Positions 22,996 to 32,909 of a stretch of DNA of 44,768 nt are shown piece after piece. The position numbers and the translations under genes are program-made. The stretch comes from an uncultured bacterium (GTDB taxonomy: Bacteria; Actinomycetota; Coriobacteriia; Coriobacteriales; Coriobacteriaceae): contig CATWBO010000018.1 of NCBI GenBank assembly GCA_958349055.1, positions 1 to 44,768 on the forward strand, given 5' to 3'. The notes under the pieces are model-generated. The model had not been told where the DNA came from, did not search any database, and was given only the letters and a program-made list of their open reading frames with translations. The first letter of the stretch is position 1; each line of letters starts with the position of its first letter.

Positions 22996-24612
22996 ATGAA
23001 GAAGCTGTACTTTAACGGCGACTTTGTTCCCATGACCGGCGAGGGCGATACGTTTGAGGCCCTGCTGGTTGCAGACGACGGCACCATCGCGTTTACCGGC
23101 TCGCTCGAGGAGGCCCGCGCCCAGGCCGGGGATGCCGAGGAGATTGACCTTGACGGTGCCTGTCTTATGCCCGGTCTGATCGATCCCCACAGCCACATCT
23201 CTGGCTGCACGCAGTACATCGTGGCTGCCGACCTGAATGGTGCGGCGGATTTCGATGAGATCGTCGAGCGCCTGGCCACCTTTGCCGAGCAGCGCGGCAT
23301 TGGCGGGGACGGCGTGATCATGGGCGTGTCCTACGACCAGAATTCCCTGGCCGAGTATGAGCACCCCAACCGTCACGTGCTCGACCGCGTGAGCGAGACC
23401 ATTCCGGTTATCGCCGTCCACGCTTCGAGCCATATGATCGTTGCCAACACCAAGCTGCTCGAGCTCGCAAACATTACCGCCGAGACCCCCGATCCCGAGG
23501 GCGCTCGTTACGGTCGCGAGGCCGACGGCACGCCGGACGGTTACTGCGAGGAGCCGGGTGCTATGTGGCCGGTCTTTGCCGTGATTCAGCCGCGCCAGAA
23601 GATGGACATGGATGTCATGATCGGCGAGATGCAGGACATCTACCTCGAAAACGGCATCACCACCTGCCAAGAGGGTGCTACCACCGCCGACTTCGCAGCA
23701 CTGTTCTGCGGCCTTGCCCAAAAAGGCCTGCTCAAGATGGACGTCGTGAGCTATCCCATGTACGGCGAGGATGTCGACAAGATCTTGGCCGACCACGAGT
23801 CCTTTGTCTCGCAGAGCTACACCGGTCACTTCCGCATCGGCGGCCTCAAGATGTTCTTTGACGGTTCTCCCCAGGGTCGTACGGCGTGGATGACCGAGCC
23901 CTACACTCCCGGCGATGAGGGCGAGGGTTACTGCGGCTATGGCACCATGACCGACAAGGCCGCGTATGACTTTATGCGCAAGGCCATCGACGGCAATCAT
24001 CAGCTGCTCGCCCACACCAACGGCGATGCGGCTGCCGACCAGTACCTGCGCGTGTACAAGCGTGCGCTGGAGGATTCGCCTAATCCCGATAAGGCGAGCC
24101 TGCACCCGGTCATGATTCACTGCCAGACTGCCCGTCGCGATCAGTACGAGCAGATGGCCGAGATCAACATGATCCCGTCGATCTTCGCCAGCCATATCTG
24201 GTACTGGGCCGACGTGCATCTTAAGAACTTCGGTCCCGTGCGCGGCGGCCGCGTGTCTGCCTGCCATGACGCTCTGGAGTGCGGCCTGCCGTTTACCTTC
24301 CACACCGACACGCCGGTGCTGCGCCCCAATTTCTTTGAGGCTGTGTGGTGCGCCGCCAAGCGCGTCACCAAGGGCGGCGCTCAGTTGGACGAGGATCAGA
24401 AGATCAGCGTGTACGATGGCCTGAGGGCCATCACGGTCAACGGCGCTTTCCAGTATGGTGAGCTCGACCGTAAGGGCACGCTCGAGGCCGGTAAGCTGGC
24501 CGACTTCTGCATTGTCGAGAAGAATCCGCTCAAGATCGAGCTCGACGAGGTGCGCAACCTGCGCGTTCTCGAGACGGTCAAAGAGGGCGAGACCGTCTGG
24601 ACTCGCAACTAG
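22996..24612 (+). CDS. Amidohydrolase, YtcJ-like
   Basis: The 538-residue metal-dependent hydrolase belongs to the amidohydrolase superfamily (amidohydro_3, YtcJ type). The N-terminal small beta domain leads to MPGLIDPHSHISG with metal ligands H65 and H67. Later come the conserved LKMFFDGSPQGRTAWM, LAHTNGDAAADQYL, HCQTARRDQ, and HTDTPVLRPN with the final Asp. No signal peptide is seen, so the enzyme is cytosolic and presumably acts on a substrate imported by the MFS protein encoded 3 bp upstream. YtcJ-type enzymes cleave N-acyl, formyl or cyclic amide bonds; the substrate here is unknown. Translation is likely coupled to the MFS gene. Confidence 0.9.
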   Translation: MKKLYFNGDFVPMTGEGDTFEALLVADDGTIAFTGSLEEARAQAGDAEEIDLDGACLMPGLIDPHSHISGCTQYIVAADLNGAADFDEIVERLATFAEQRGIGGDGVIMGVSYDQNSLAEYEHPNRHVLDRVSETIPVIAVHASSHMIVANTKLLELANITAETPDPEGARYGREADGTPDGYCEEPGAMWPVFAVIQPRQKMDMDVMIGEMQDIYLENGITTCQEGATTADFAALFCGLAQKGLLKMDVVSYPMYGEDVDKILADHESFVSQSYTGHFRIGGLKMFFDGSPQGRTAWMTEPYTPGDEGEGYCGYGTMTDKAAYDFMRKAIDGNHQLLAHTNGDAAADQYLRVYKRALEDSPNPDKASLHPVMIHCQTARRDQYEQMAEINMIPSIFASHIWYWADVHLKNFGPVRGGRVSACHDALECGLPFTFHTDTPVLRPNFFEAVWCAAKRVTKGGAQLDEDQKISVYDGLRAITVNGAFQYGELDRKGTLEAGKLADFCIVEKNPLKIELDEVRNLRVLETVKEGETVWTRN

Positions 24613-24644
24613 TTTCGCCATGGCTTTGCCGTAGACGATAAAGG

Positions 24645-24680
24645 AGAACCCGTGGCTGCAGGGGCGGCCACGGGTTCTTT
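24645..24680 (+). terminator. Terminator of the MFS/amidohydrolase operon
   Basis: A perfect 12-bp stem (24645-24656 with 24667-24678) is followed by TTT. It separates the amidohydrolase gene from the convergent regulator gene. Confidence 0.7.
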
Positions 24681-24737
24681 GCGTCTAGGCGTATTTTGAA
24701 GGCTTGCATGGGCACGCGCGACGGGCGCCCATGCTGT

Positions 24738-26570
24738 CTACCGTTTGAGGCCGGCCTCGGATGCGAGCTTGCGGAAGCGCTGCGTGGCCGGAGTGAGGAC
24801 GCGCTCATCGCCTGGGGCGACGCAGAGCACCAGGATGTGTTGCAGGCGGTCGCCAGTAAAGCCAACTCGTGTTTCCACGCGGTAATGCACGGCCCCGGTT
24901 TGAGTGACATCTTGGGAGCATACGGTCAGCAAGAGCCAAGGTCCGTGCGTAAATGACAGCATCTCGAAGGTGTTCGAGAAGCCGGAGAGCGTGCCGCGCC
25001 AGAGGCCGTCTTCGACAAGTGCAGCGTGAAGAGTGCGCGTGAGCATGCGCGCATGCGAAATATCGAGCTCGCGCTCGGGAAGACCGCCGGCAAGTGGGGC
25101 GTCGTCGAGTGCGTGGGGGCATCCAAGCTTCATGAGCAGCAGCTCGATGCGGCTGCGATCGGCGTCATCGATGGCATTGCTCAGCACGCAGAGTGGAAGC
25201 GTCGTTTTGATGGGGTCGAATGAGACCAAAAAGTCGAGGCTGCTGTGCCTGGGGTCTGATTCAATCTCGGCGACCTCTGTTTCGGTTAGCACGCGCGCGA
25301 CCCGCATGCAGGGAATGAGCCGCTCCAGTCGATCGCGTGCATAGAAGACCTGCTCAATGCCGCAATTGACCACGAGTCCGACGTGCCATTGGTCGTGCGA
25401 GGACAGGCCGTCCATATACGAGAGCAACAGCATCGCCAGGCGCGTCACATCGGTCTGGTATAGATTCAGCCCAGACAGGCCGGGCGCATCGCGCAGTACC
25501 TCGGACAGGCGCATAAACGAGGCCATGTTTTCGTATCGCACCGTCCAGGTGTTTTCCTGGGGCAGCGAGATGGCGCGTTCGTGGCGCATGTGAGTCTGCC
25601 CGGCTTCGATGAGCGCAGCGCAGGGCTTTTCAAGATGAAGCGGCGGTCGCGTGCCAAAGCGTTCGCTGAGAGCGCAGAATAACTCCTCGGTGAGGCGCGC
25701 CGCCTCGGGCGTGGGCTGATATGTGCGTTGGAACTCGGGCGTCCAGCGGCGCGTGGAGACCGTAAAGAGGTCGCGGATGATGCCGCGCTCGTTGGCGGAG
25801 ACCTCGATGCCAAAGTGCTGCTCAATACGGTTGGCGACGTCGTCGTACACAACGGGAATCGCCGAGGTGTAGCCGCCGACCTCTTTGCCCTTAAGAATGC
25901 GCAGGACCATAATCTGCAGGTAGACGGCAAGTTGGTGACGGGCATTGTCGGTGTAGAGCGTATGGCTCTCGCGCTCGACGTATGCGATGAGGTCGTTGAA
26001 GAATTGCTCGTTGCCGCCAAAGAGCTGCGGCTCAATGCGGCGCTTCATGGCGGTCGACGCGAGCTCAAACAGATAATAGACGACGAAGAATCGGATATAC
26101 TCCTCGGGGCCCTCGACCGTAATGCGCCGCCCGCGTACGATTTGGGCTCCAAACGGCGTCATGAGCTCGTTCCACATGTGCAGGTCGTCTTGGGCCTGCT
26201 GTTTGTTGGTGAGGATGGCACGCGCAAGCGATTCGGTGGTGTATTGGTGCCGGTAGTCGCAGGTGAGCAGCAGCATGCCGCGATAGAAGCGGTCAAGCCC
26301 GGCGTCCATGGAAAGCGAGCGTTCCTTGATGATGTCGGAGATTTGACCGCGCTGCGTGCTGTCGCCATCGATGCGGATGCCGTTGCCGCGCTTGGAGACG
26401 ATGGCGGCCCGGATATCCATCTCGGCGAGGAAGGCGTTGGCGGCCCGCATGTCGTTGCGGATGGTGCGCTCCGAGCAGGCAAGGGCATCGGAGATATCGA
26501 CTGTGGGGGTGTAGCCCTCCTGGCCGAGCAGGATTTTAAGCAGCTTTGCTTGTCGCTGATTGATGCTCAT
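24738..26570 (-). CDS. PRD/BglG-type transcriptional regulator with HTH, PRD and EII-like domains
   Basis: The regulator has 610 residues. An N-terminal HTH_11/DeoR-like domain (about 1-60, RQAKLLKILLGQEGYTPTVD then CSERTIRNDM) is followed by a second winged helix and PRD-like helical regions (about 170-400). A Rossmann-like segment at about 400-480 (VGLVVNCGIEQVFYARDRLE) resembles PTS EIIB. The last 130 residues suggest a degenerate EIIA domain. This order resembles LicR/MtlR/ManR activators, but the usual EIIB phospho-cysteine loop is altered, so PTS control is uncertain. I chose ATG 26570, preceded by AGGGAG. It is divergent from MFS paralogue 2, with matching palindromes in the gap. It probably controls that gene and the MFS/amidohydrolase operon. 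Confidence 0.82.
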   Translation of the reverse strand: MSINQRQAKLLKILLGQEGYTPTVDISDALACSERTIRNDMRAANAFLAEMDIRAAIVSKRGNGIRIDGDSTQRGQISDIIKERSLSMDAGLDRFYRGMLLLTCDYRHQYTTESLARAILTNKQQAQDDLHMWNELMTPFGAQIVRGRRITVEGPEEYIRFFVVYYLFELASTAMKRRIEPQLFGGNEQFFNDLIAYVERESHTLYTDNARHQLAVYLQIMVLRILKGKEVGGYTSAIPVVYDDVANRIEQHFGIEVSANERGIIRDLFTVSTRRWTPEFQRTYQPTPEAARLTEELFCALSERFGTRPPLHLEKPCAALIEAGQTHMRHERAISLPQENTWTVRYENMASFMRLSEVLRDAPGLSGLNLYQTDVTRLAMLLLSYMDGLSSHDQWHVGLVVNCGIEQVFYARDRLERLIPCMRVARVLTETEVAEIESDPRHSSLDFLVSFDPIKTTLPLCVLSNAIDDADRSRIELLLMKLGCPHALDDAPLAGGLPERELDISHARMLTRTLHAALVEDGLWRGTLSGFSNTFEMLSFTHGPWLLLTVCSQDVTQTGAVHYRVETRVGFTGDRLQHILVLCVAPGDERVLTPATQRFRKLASEAGLKR

Positions 26571-26601
26571 GGGGCTCCCTAGGGTCGTGAGAAAGCTCGA
26601 T

Positions 26602-26618
26602 TTGCCGTATATCTGGAA
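26602..26618. promoter_or_regulatory. TTGCCGTAT...GGAA site, regulator-proximal
   Basis: TTGCCGTATATCTGGAA lies 32 bp upstream of the regulator start codon. It matches the second site at 26686-26702 at 15 of 17 positions. Its place near the regulator's own start suggests autoregulation. Confidence 0.55.
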
Positions 26619-26685
26619 AAGAGCGTGGCACCTGTCATGATACGCATTTTTTATGATGAGTAGGGGAAGGGTTGGTTTTAAATCC

Positions 26686-26702
26686 TTGCCGTATATACGG
26701 AA
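26686..26702. promoter_or_regulatory. TTGCCGTATATACGGAA site, MFS2-proximal
   Basis: The core CCGTATATACGG (26689-26700) is a perfect 12-bp palindrome, just ahead of MFS paralogue 2. With the sites at 21248 and 26602 it defines the consensus TTGCCGYATMTMYGG. Confidence 0.6.
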
Positions 26703-26714
26703 TGAAAAAAGCGG

Positions 26715-28331
26715 ATGGTGATGTGCATGAATCGCGCGGTTTCGAGGTCGGGGATGGAGCACACGGCGCCTTCTCGTTTGGCGCGTCTGGCGCCGCTGAT
26801 CGTGCTGGCATGCGCTCAAGTGGGCACATCGGCAGACAACGGCGCGTTTTCGGTCGCCATGGCCGAGATGATGCGCGTGTTTGGATGTCCGCTCTCCGAC
26901 GTGCAGATGGCGAGCACGGTTTATTCGCTTATGGCGGGAACCTTTATGCTTGCGAGCGGTTTGCTCGGCATGGTTATCGGGTGGTGCCGTAATTTCCGCG
27001 CTGGATTGGTGCTTGCCGTGGTGGGCGAGCTGCTATGCGCGTTTTCGCCGAGCATTGAGTTGCTTATTTGGGGTGGCCGACTGATGGTCGGGTTGGGCGC
27101 AAGCCTCATTATCCCTTCGGTGCTCGGCATGGTGTCCATGCTGTACGAAGGCGAGGAGCGCAAGCAGGCGTACGGCGTGATCGCCGCATCGGCGGCGCTT
27201 GCGACGATTATTCCTATCGCGCTGGGCATTCTGGTCGATATCGCAGGTTTTCGCGTGACCTTTGGCGTGCTTGCTGCCTATTTTGTCGCACCGCTCGTTG
27301 CGAGCACAAAGCTGCCGACGGGTGGTGGACTGCATGCGGGCAAGTTTGACGCGCCGGGGGCGGTTATTGCATCGCTGGGGCTGTTCGCTGTCATGTGCGG
27401 TCTTTCTCGCATTTCGACGTGGGGCGTGTTTGCTCCCTTGCCGCAGGCTCCCTTTGCGATTGCCGGTATTTCTCCTGCTTTGCCTATTGTCGGCGTCGGC
27501 CTGCTATTGCTGGTGATATTGATTCCGGTCGAGCGCTGGATGGAGCGCACCCGCGGCATAGCGATTTTGCCGTCGAGTTTTGTGCGCAACGCCACCGTTC
27601 GAGCCGGCGTTGTGGCCATTGCCCTGCCATTTTTCTACATGGGCGCTCAGGGCCTGGTCGGTACCTCGTACTATCAGCTTGTGATTGGCCTTGGCGGCAT
27701 GCAGACAGCGCTTTTGGGCATCATCTCGGGTGTGCCCATGCTGGTGCTCGCAATGTTTGTGCCGCGCAAGTTTCCGCAGCTTAAGCCTTGGTCTGTGGTG
27801 CGTACGGGCTATGTCTTTATGGCGGCGGCCTGTGTGAGCATGGCGTTTGGCGTGCGTGCGTCCGAGCTGACGCCCATTATGGTGGTCGGCACGCTCTTTG
27901 GTGGCGTGGGCGTTGGCCTGGTGAACTCGCAGGCCAACAACATTGTCGCCTCCGCCGTGCCGCCGAGTGATGCCCAGCAATCGGGCGGCATCCAGGGTGC
28001 GGCGCGTAACCTAGGTCTCGCGTTGGGCTCTGCCGCCATGGGTTCGGTCCTGCTTATCGCCGTCAACACCGGCCTCGATGCGCGTATTGATGCGAGTAAT
28101 GTGGTCGACACGCAGAGTAAAGCGGCGCTCGAAGATGTTGTTTATACCTACGAGAGTGACACCGCGTTTACGGCGCGCCTGGAATCGATGGGCGTTGCAC
28201 CCGAGGCGCAGGGGGAGCTCTTGGCGGACAACGCCGAGGTTCGCGCAAAGTCGGCGGCCACGGCCTTCTACGTGGTGGCCGGCCTCGCTGTCGCAGCGCT
28301 CGCAACAACCTTTCCCAAACAAACCTTTTAG
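26715..28331 (+). CDS. MFS transporter (DHA2/EmrB-like), paralogue 2
   Basis: The 538-residue paralogue of the 21.4-kb transporter has the same helix pattern and shared blocks: QVGTSADNGAFSVAM, GMVIGWCRNFRAG, LIWGGRLMVGLGAS and AQQSGGIQGAARNLGLALG. A hydrophilic insert before the last helix is also shared. It is divergent from the PRD/BglG-type regulator and probably controlled by it. The start is uncertain. ATG 26715 and 26727 lie only 13-25 bp after the palindrome with a weak ribosome-binding site. ATG 26754, preceded by GAGGTCGGGG, gives a better N-terminus for the family. Codon use is ordinary for the window (many TTT, GCG, GTG), unlike paralogue 1. Its substrate may overlap that of the amidohydrolase route. 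Confidence 0.88.
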   Translation: MVMCMNRAVSRSGMEHTAPSRLARLAPLIVLACAQVGTSADNGAFSVAMAEMMRVFGCPLSDVQMASTVYSLMAGTFMLASGLLGMVIGWCRNFRAGLVLAVVGELLCAFSPSIELLIWGGRLMVGLGASLIIPSVLGMVSMLYEGEERKQAYGVIAASAALATIIPIALGILVDIAGFRVTFGVLAAYFVAPLVASTKLPTGGGLHAGKFDAPGAVIASLGLFAVMCGLSRISTWGVFAPLPQAPFAIAGISPALPIVGVGLLLLVILIPVERWMERTRGIAILPSSFVRNATVRAGVVAIALPFFYMGAQGLVGTSYYQLVIGLGGMQTALLGIISGVPMLVLAMFVPRKFPQLKPWSVVRTGYVFMAAACVSMAFGVRASELTPIMVVGTLFGGVGVGLVNSQANNIVASAVPPSDAQQSGGIQGAARNLGLALGSAAMGSVLLIAVNTGLDARIDASNVVDTQSKAALEDVVYTYESDTAFTARLESMGVAPEAQGELLADNAEVRAKSAATAFYVVAGLAVAALATTFPKQTF

Positions 28332-28334
28332 GAA

Positions 28335-28595
28335 AAACCACCACGAAGGGGACGGGCACCTTTGTGGTGGTTTTTGCTGTCCCGGCTTTCAATTGTCTCG
28401 ATCTGTAACATCTGGACGGTGAAACCGGCTCTACCTGTTACAGATTGAGACAAAACGTCGAGGTCGGACGGAAAATCTCGATCTGTAACAGTAAGCCCGC
28501 TTTCGGGGCCCTAGATGTTACAGATTGAGACAAATCGCCGGAACGGGCCGCCGTCCAAACCACCACAAAGGTGCCTGTCCCCTTCGTGGTGGTTT
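28335..28595. repeat. Composite REP/BIME-like element, copy 2
   Basis: This 261-bp copy of the 20.25-kb element has the same module order. Terminal inverted hairpin units are at 28335-28375 and 28557-28595. Internal hairpins are at 28396-28450 and 28476-28530, again 80 bp apart. It sits between the end of MFS paralogue 2 and the glmS promoter region. The left part is nearly identical to copy 1, while the segment after the second hairpin has diverged in length and sequence. Confidence 0.88.
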
Positions 28596-28612
28596 GGGCA
28601 TGTGTGAATCGA

Positions 28613-28650
28613 GTGGTATCCAGTTTAAGATACCACTTCTGGTATATCAG
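28613..28650 (+). promoter_or_regulatory. Operator-like dyads upstream of glmS
   Basis: GTGGTATC (28613-28620) and GATACCAC (28629-28636) form a perfect inverted repeat with an 8-bp spacer. Immediately after comes CTGGTATATCAG (28639-28650), a near-palindrome with the same TGGTAT half site. The TGGTAT-type halves are reminiscent of GntR/HutC-family amino-sugar operators (NagR/DasR). TACAAT at 28667-28672 may be the -10 element. Binding is inferred. Confidence 0.5.
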
Positions 28651-28746
28651 CTTGCGCTTGCGTGAGTACAATACTCGAACGTTATACGTCTCAGCGCCCC
28701 CTGTGCGTGGACGTCTTGCAGTCACGCGAACGAAGGGATTTATCCT

Positions 28747-30594
<1,848 letters not shown>

Positions 30595-30599
30595 TTAGT

Positions 30600-30622
30600 T
30601 CCGCCGTTCTACCGAACGGCGG
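30600..30622. repeat. Short dyad repeat, copy 2, behind glmS
   Basis: CCGCCGTTC-TACC-GAACGGCGG forms a perfect 9-bp hairpin six bases after the glmS stop codon. Its first 20 bases match 18836-18855 with one change. There is no T-run, so it is not a classical terminator. Confidence 0.55.
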
Positions 30623-30673
30623 ACCTGTTGACGCTGCGCGGGCTGCATTCACGCCAATCTGACGTTCAATTTC

Positions 30674-30707
30674 GAGGGCGCGACCAAGAGGTCAGCGCCC
30701 TCTCATT
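30674..30707 (+). terminator. Possible glmS terminator
   Basis: An 8-bp stem GAGGGCGC/GCGCCCTC (30674-30681 with 30695-30702) is extended by GACC/GGTC past a bulge. A modest T-rich end (TCATTTC) follows. Confidence 0.5.
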
Positions 30708-30790
30708 TCACGCCACCTTGGCGCAAATGCAGCTCGCTCGCTGTTGGTGACTGGCATCGAGTTTTCCTTTGTTGGCACGTTCTAACGACC

Positions 30791-30828
30791 AAGGCCCGGC
30801 TCCGCATCAGACGGAGCCGGGCCTTTTT
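30791..30828 (+). terminator. Strong plus-strand terminator before the GntR gene's 3' end
   Basis: A perfect 14-bp stem (30791-30804 with 30812-30825) has a 7-nt loop and is followed by TTTTT. It closes the glmS side. The minus-strand side lacks a T-run. Confidence 0.8.
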
Positions 30829-30836
30829 GTGCGGAG

Positions 30837-30876
30837 AAACCACCACAAAGGTGCCTGTCCCCTCTGTGGTGGGTTT
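30837..30876. repeat. Solitary GGTGCCTGTCCCC hairpin unit (single REP)
   Basis: This is a single terminal unit of the composite elements at 20.25 and 28.34 kb: CCACCACAAAGG, GTGCCTGTCCCC and TGTGGTGG forming one hairpin. It sits 7 bp beyond the stop codon of the GntR gene. It shows that the terminal unit exists on its own. Confidence 0.8.
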
Positions 30877-30882
30877 GGCAGG

Positions 30883-31584
30883 TTAGCGGAGCTTGCTGGT
30901 TTCGAAGTACTCGGGGAACTGGTCGAGAACCTCGGTTTGGTTACGGAACATCATGTGCAGGTGCTTGCTGACCAAAAAGCTCGCCTCGATGGGGTCGCGA
31001 CCGGCGATGGCACGGCGGATCTTCTTGTGCTCATTCACGATGTCCTGATTGTCCAGAACCTGCGTGGCGGCGCGCAGCCAGCGGAAACGCTCCAGGTCGG
31101 CGTTGGTTGCCTCGAGCCACGACCACACGGTGCTGCGGCATGCAATGCTAAAAATCATGCGATGCATGAGGTTGTCACTCAAAAAGAAGCCGATGCGATC
31201 CTCTTCGGCCATGGCCTTTTCCTGCAGCGCGATGGCGCGGTCGAGCTGCTCGATGCCCGCCGACGTGGCGCGGGCGCAGCACTCCACAATTACCTGTTTT
31301 TCCAGGTGCTCGCGAATGTAGCAGGCGCTTTCGGCAAGGGTGAGGTTGATGGGTGAGACATAGGTGCCGCTCTGGGGTACGGTGCGCACCAGGCCTTCCT
31401 GCGCCAAGCGCACCAGCGCCTCACGCACGGGCGTGCGACCCATATCCAGGTCATCGCAAAGCTGTTTGACGCCGAGTTTTTCGCCCGGTTTGTAATCCAG
31501 GTAGACGATTTTGCGTCGAATGGTGTGATAGGACTGGTCCTGTAGGCTCGTTTCCTGCTCGCCGATGTGCATCGAATCTTCCAT
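30883..31584 (-). CDS. GntR-family regulator (FadR/FCD type)
   Basis: The 233-residue transcription factor has an N-terminal winged HTH (LGVKQLCDDLDMGRTPVREA, LVRTVPQSGTYV). An all-helical FCD effector domain follows (about 90-225), with metal/ligand-type residues in FFLSDNLMHRMIF and a late VSKHLHMM. The ATG 31584 has GTGAGG close upstream. It is divergent from the YeiH-like transporter gene, 172 bp away, and probably regulates it. FCD regulators usually sense small carboxylic acids. The gap has GT-N3-AC-like half sites (around 31601) but no clear palindrome. Its 3' end abuts the solitary repeat unit. Confidence 0.92.
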   Translation of the reverse strand: MEDSMHIGEQETSLQDQSYHTIRRKIVYLDYKPGEKLGVKQLCDDLDMGRTPVREALVRLAQEGLVRTVPQSGTYVSPINLTLAESACYIREHLEKQVIVECCARATSAGIEQLDRAIALQEKAMAEEDRIGFFLSDNLMHRMIFSIACRSTVWSWLEATNADLERFRWLRAATQVLDNQDIVNEHKKIRRAIAGRDPIEASFLVSKHLHMMFRNQTEVLDQFPEYFETSKLR

Positions 31585-31756
31585 AGCGCCTCACTGCCGT
31601 TGTATCACACTCATATGTCAGTTGTTTATTATGCCGCGAATCAGCTCTCCGTGGTGGGTAACTCAATTACCCGATGGAATCTTTTGCAGCGCTGTGCCCC
31701 GCTCGTTGCCGTATCATGAACCGTCGCAAAAAACAGACCGAAAGAAGGAATCCTCT

Positions 31757-32791
31757 ATGCAATTGGCTCATGCCGCACGCGAGCGCTGGAAAGGCGTCCT
31801 GTTTTGCCTGGTCATTGCCATTCCCGCAACATTGCTCGGCAAACAGATTGAGGTGGTCGGCGGGCCGGTATTTGCCATCCTCATCGGCATGGTTCTGGCG
31901 CTTGCCTTCCCCAAGGATCGTCGCGAACCGCTCGCTGCCGGCGTCACCTATACATCCAAAAAGATCCTGCAGTATGCGGTTATCCTGCTTGGCTTTGGCA
32001 TGAACCTCGCACAGATTCTGTCCAAGGGCGCCCAGTCGCTGCCGATTATCGTGGCGACGATCTCGACCTCGCTCGTCATCGCTTTTGTGCTCTGCCGCGT
32101 CATGAAGGTTCCGAGCAAGATTGCTACGCTCGTGGGCGTGGGTTCGTCGATTTGCGGCGGTTCCGCCATTGCCGCGACCGCACCCGTCATCGATGCCGAC
32201 GATCGCGAAATCGCCCAGGCCATCTCGGTCATCTTCCTGTTTAACGTTATCGCGGCGCTCGTGTTTCCGACGCTCGGCGGCATGCTCGGCCTGACTAACG
32301 AGGGCTTTGGCCTGTTTGCCGGTACCGCCATCAACGACACCTCGTCCGTAACGGCTGCGGCGAGCGCTTGGGACAGCATGCATCCCGGCGCCAATGTGCT
32401 TGAGAGCGCCACGGTTGTTAAGCTCACCAGGACGCTGGCCATCATTCCCATCACGCTGGCGCTTGCTTGCTGGCAGATGCGTCTGGCGCGCAAGGCCGGC
32501 GGCGATGCCAAAAATACCTTCTCGTTTAAGCGCGCGTTCCCCATGTTCGTGCTGTTCTTTGTGCTGGCGAGCGTGGTCACCACGGTGTTTCAGCTTCCCG
32601 TGTCCCTCACGGCGCCCATCAAGGAGCTGTCGAAGTTCTTTATCGTGATGGCCATGGCGGCTATTGGCTTTAATACCGATATCGTCGAGCTGGTCAAAAA
32701 GGGCGGCAAGCCCATCGCGCTGGGCTTTTGCTGCTGGATTGGCATTGCGTGCATGAGCCTGGGAATGCAGCACGTGCTGGGAATCTGGTAG
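31757..32791 (+). CDS. YeiH-family putative sulfate exporter / UPF0324 membrane protein
   Basis: The membrane protein has 344 residues and about 9-10 helices. The family signatures are ILQYAVILLGFGMNL, GVGSSICGGSAIAATAPVI, FNVIAALVFPTLG, GTAINDTSSVTAAA and FFIVMAMAAIGFNTDI. Members are annotated as putative sulfate exporters, on thin experimental evidence; some work in sulfonate or thiosulfate metabolism. I chose ATG 31757, with AAGAAGGA upstream. The open frame to 31565 runs into the promoter region and lacks a site. It is divergent from the FCD regulator, which suggests control by an organic acid or sulfonate signal. Confidence 0.88.
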   Translation: MQLAHAARERWKGVLFCLVIAIPATLLGKQIEVVGGPVFAILIGMVLALAFPKDRREPLAAGVTYTSKKILQYAVILLGFGMNLAQILSKGAQSLPIIVATISTSLVIAFVLCRVMKVPSKIATLVGVGSSICGGSAIAATAPVIDADDREIAQAISVIFLFNVIAALVFPTLGGMLGLTNEGFGLFAGTAINDTSSVTAAASAWDSMHPGANVLESATVVKLTRTLAIIPITLALACWQMRLARKAGGDAKNTFSFKRAFPMFVLFFVLASVVTTVFQLPVSLTAPIKELSKFFIVMAMAAIGFNTDIVELVKKGGKPIALGFCCWIGIACMSLGMQHVLGIW

Positions 32792-32844
32792 GCAAGGCAG
32801 CCGATTTGCGTGCCACATGCTGGCGGCCGCACGCCTGCGGTGGA

Positions 32845-32909
32845 GCGATAGGAGCTCTTGCGGGTATGGCTTGTCCGCAGGTTTATAAGTCCCGAAGAGC
32901 TCTTATCGC
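32845..32909. repeat. 15-bp inverted repeat with 35-nt loop before the NtrC-like gene
   Basis: Arms 32845-32859 and 32895-32909 pair at 14 of 15 positions, and the exception can form a G-U pair. The loop can form GCGG/CCGC inside. It lies in the otherwise empty 266-bp gap between the transporter and the regulator genes. A second, shorter inversion (ATCGCC / GGCGAT) follows. It has no T-tract and no recognised riboswitch consensus. Confidence 0.5.

Noticed and set aside
20563..24621. Open frame of 1352 codons on the minus strand
   Set aside because: It is antisense to the four-helix protein, MFS and amidohydrolase genes, which have ribosome-binding sites and family motifs. It is low-complexity (His/Gly/Asp-rich), as expected of the complement of C-ending codons.
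28168..28392. Small minus-strand frame starting MKAGTAKTTTKVPVPF
   Set aside because: It is the translation of the repeat element running into the antisense of MFS2, not a gene.
28673..28746. glmS ribozyme
   Set aside because: I find no fitting conserved core upstream of glmS, and the gap is short. The operator-like dyads fit better.
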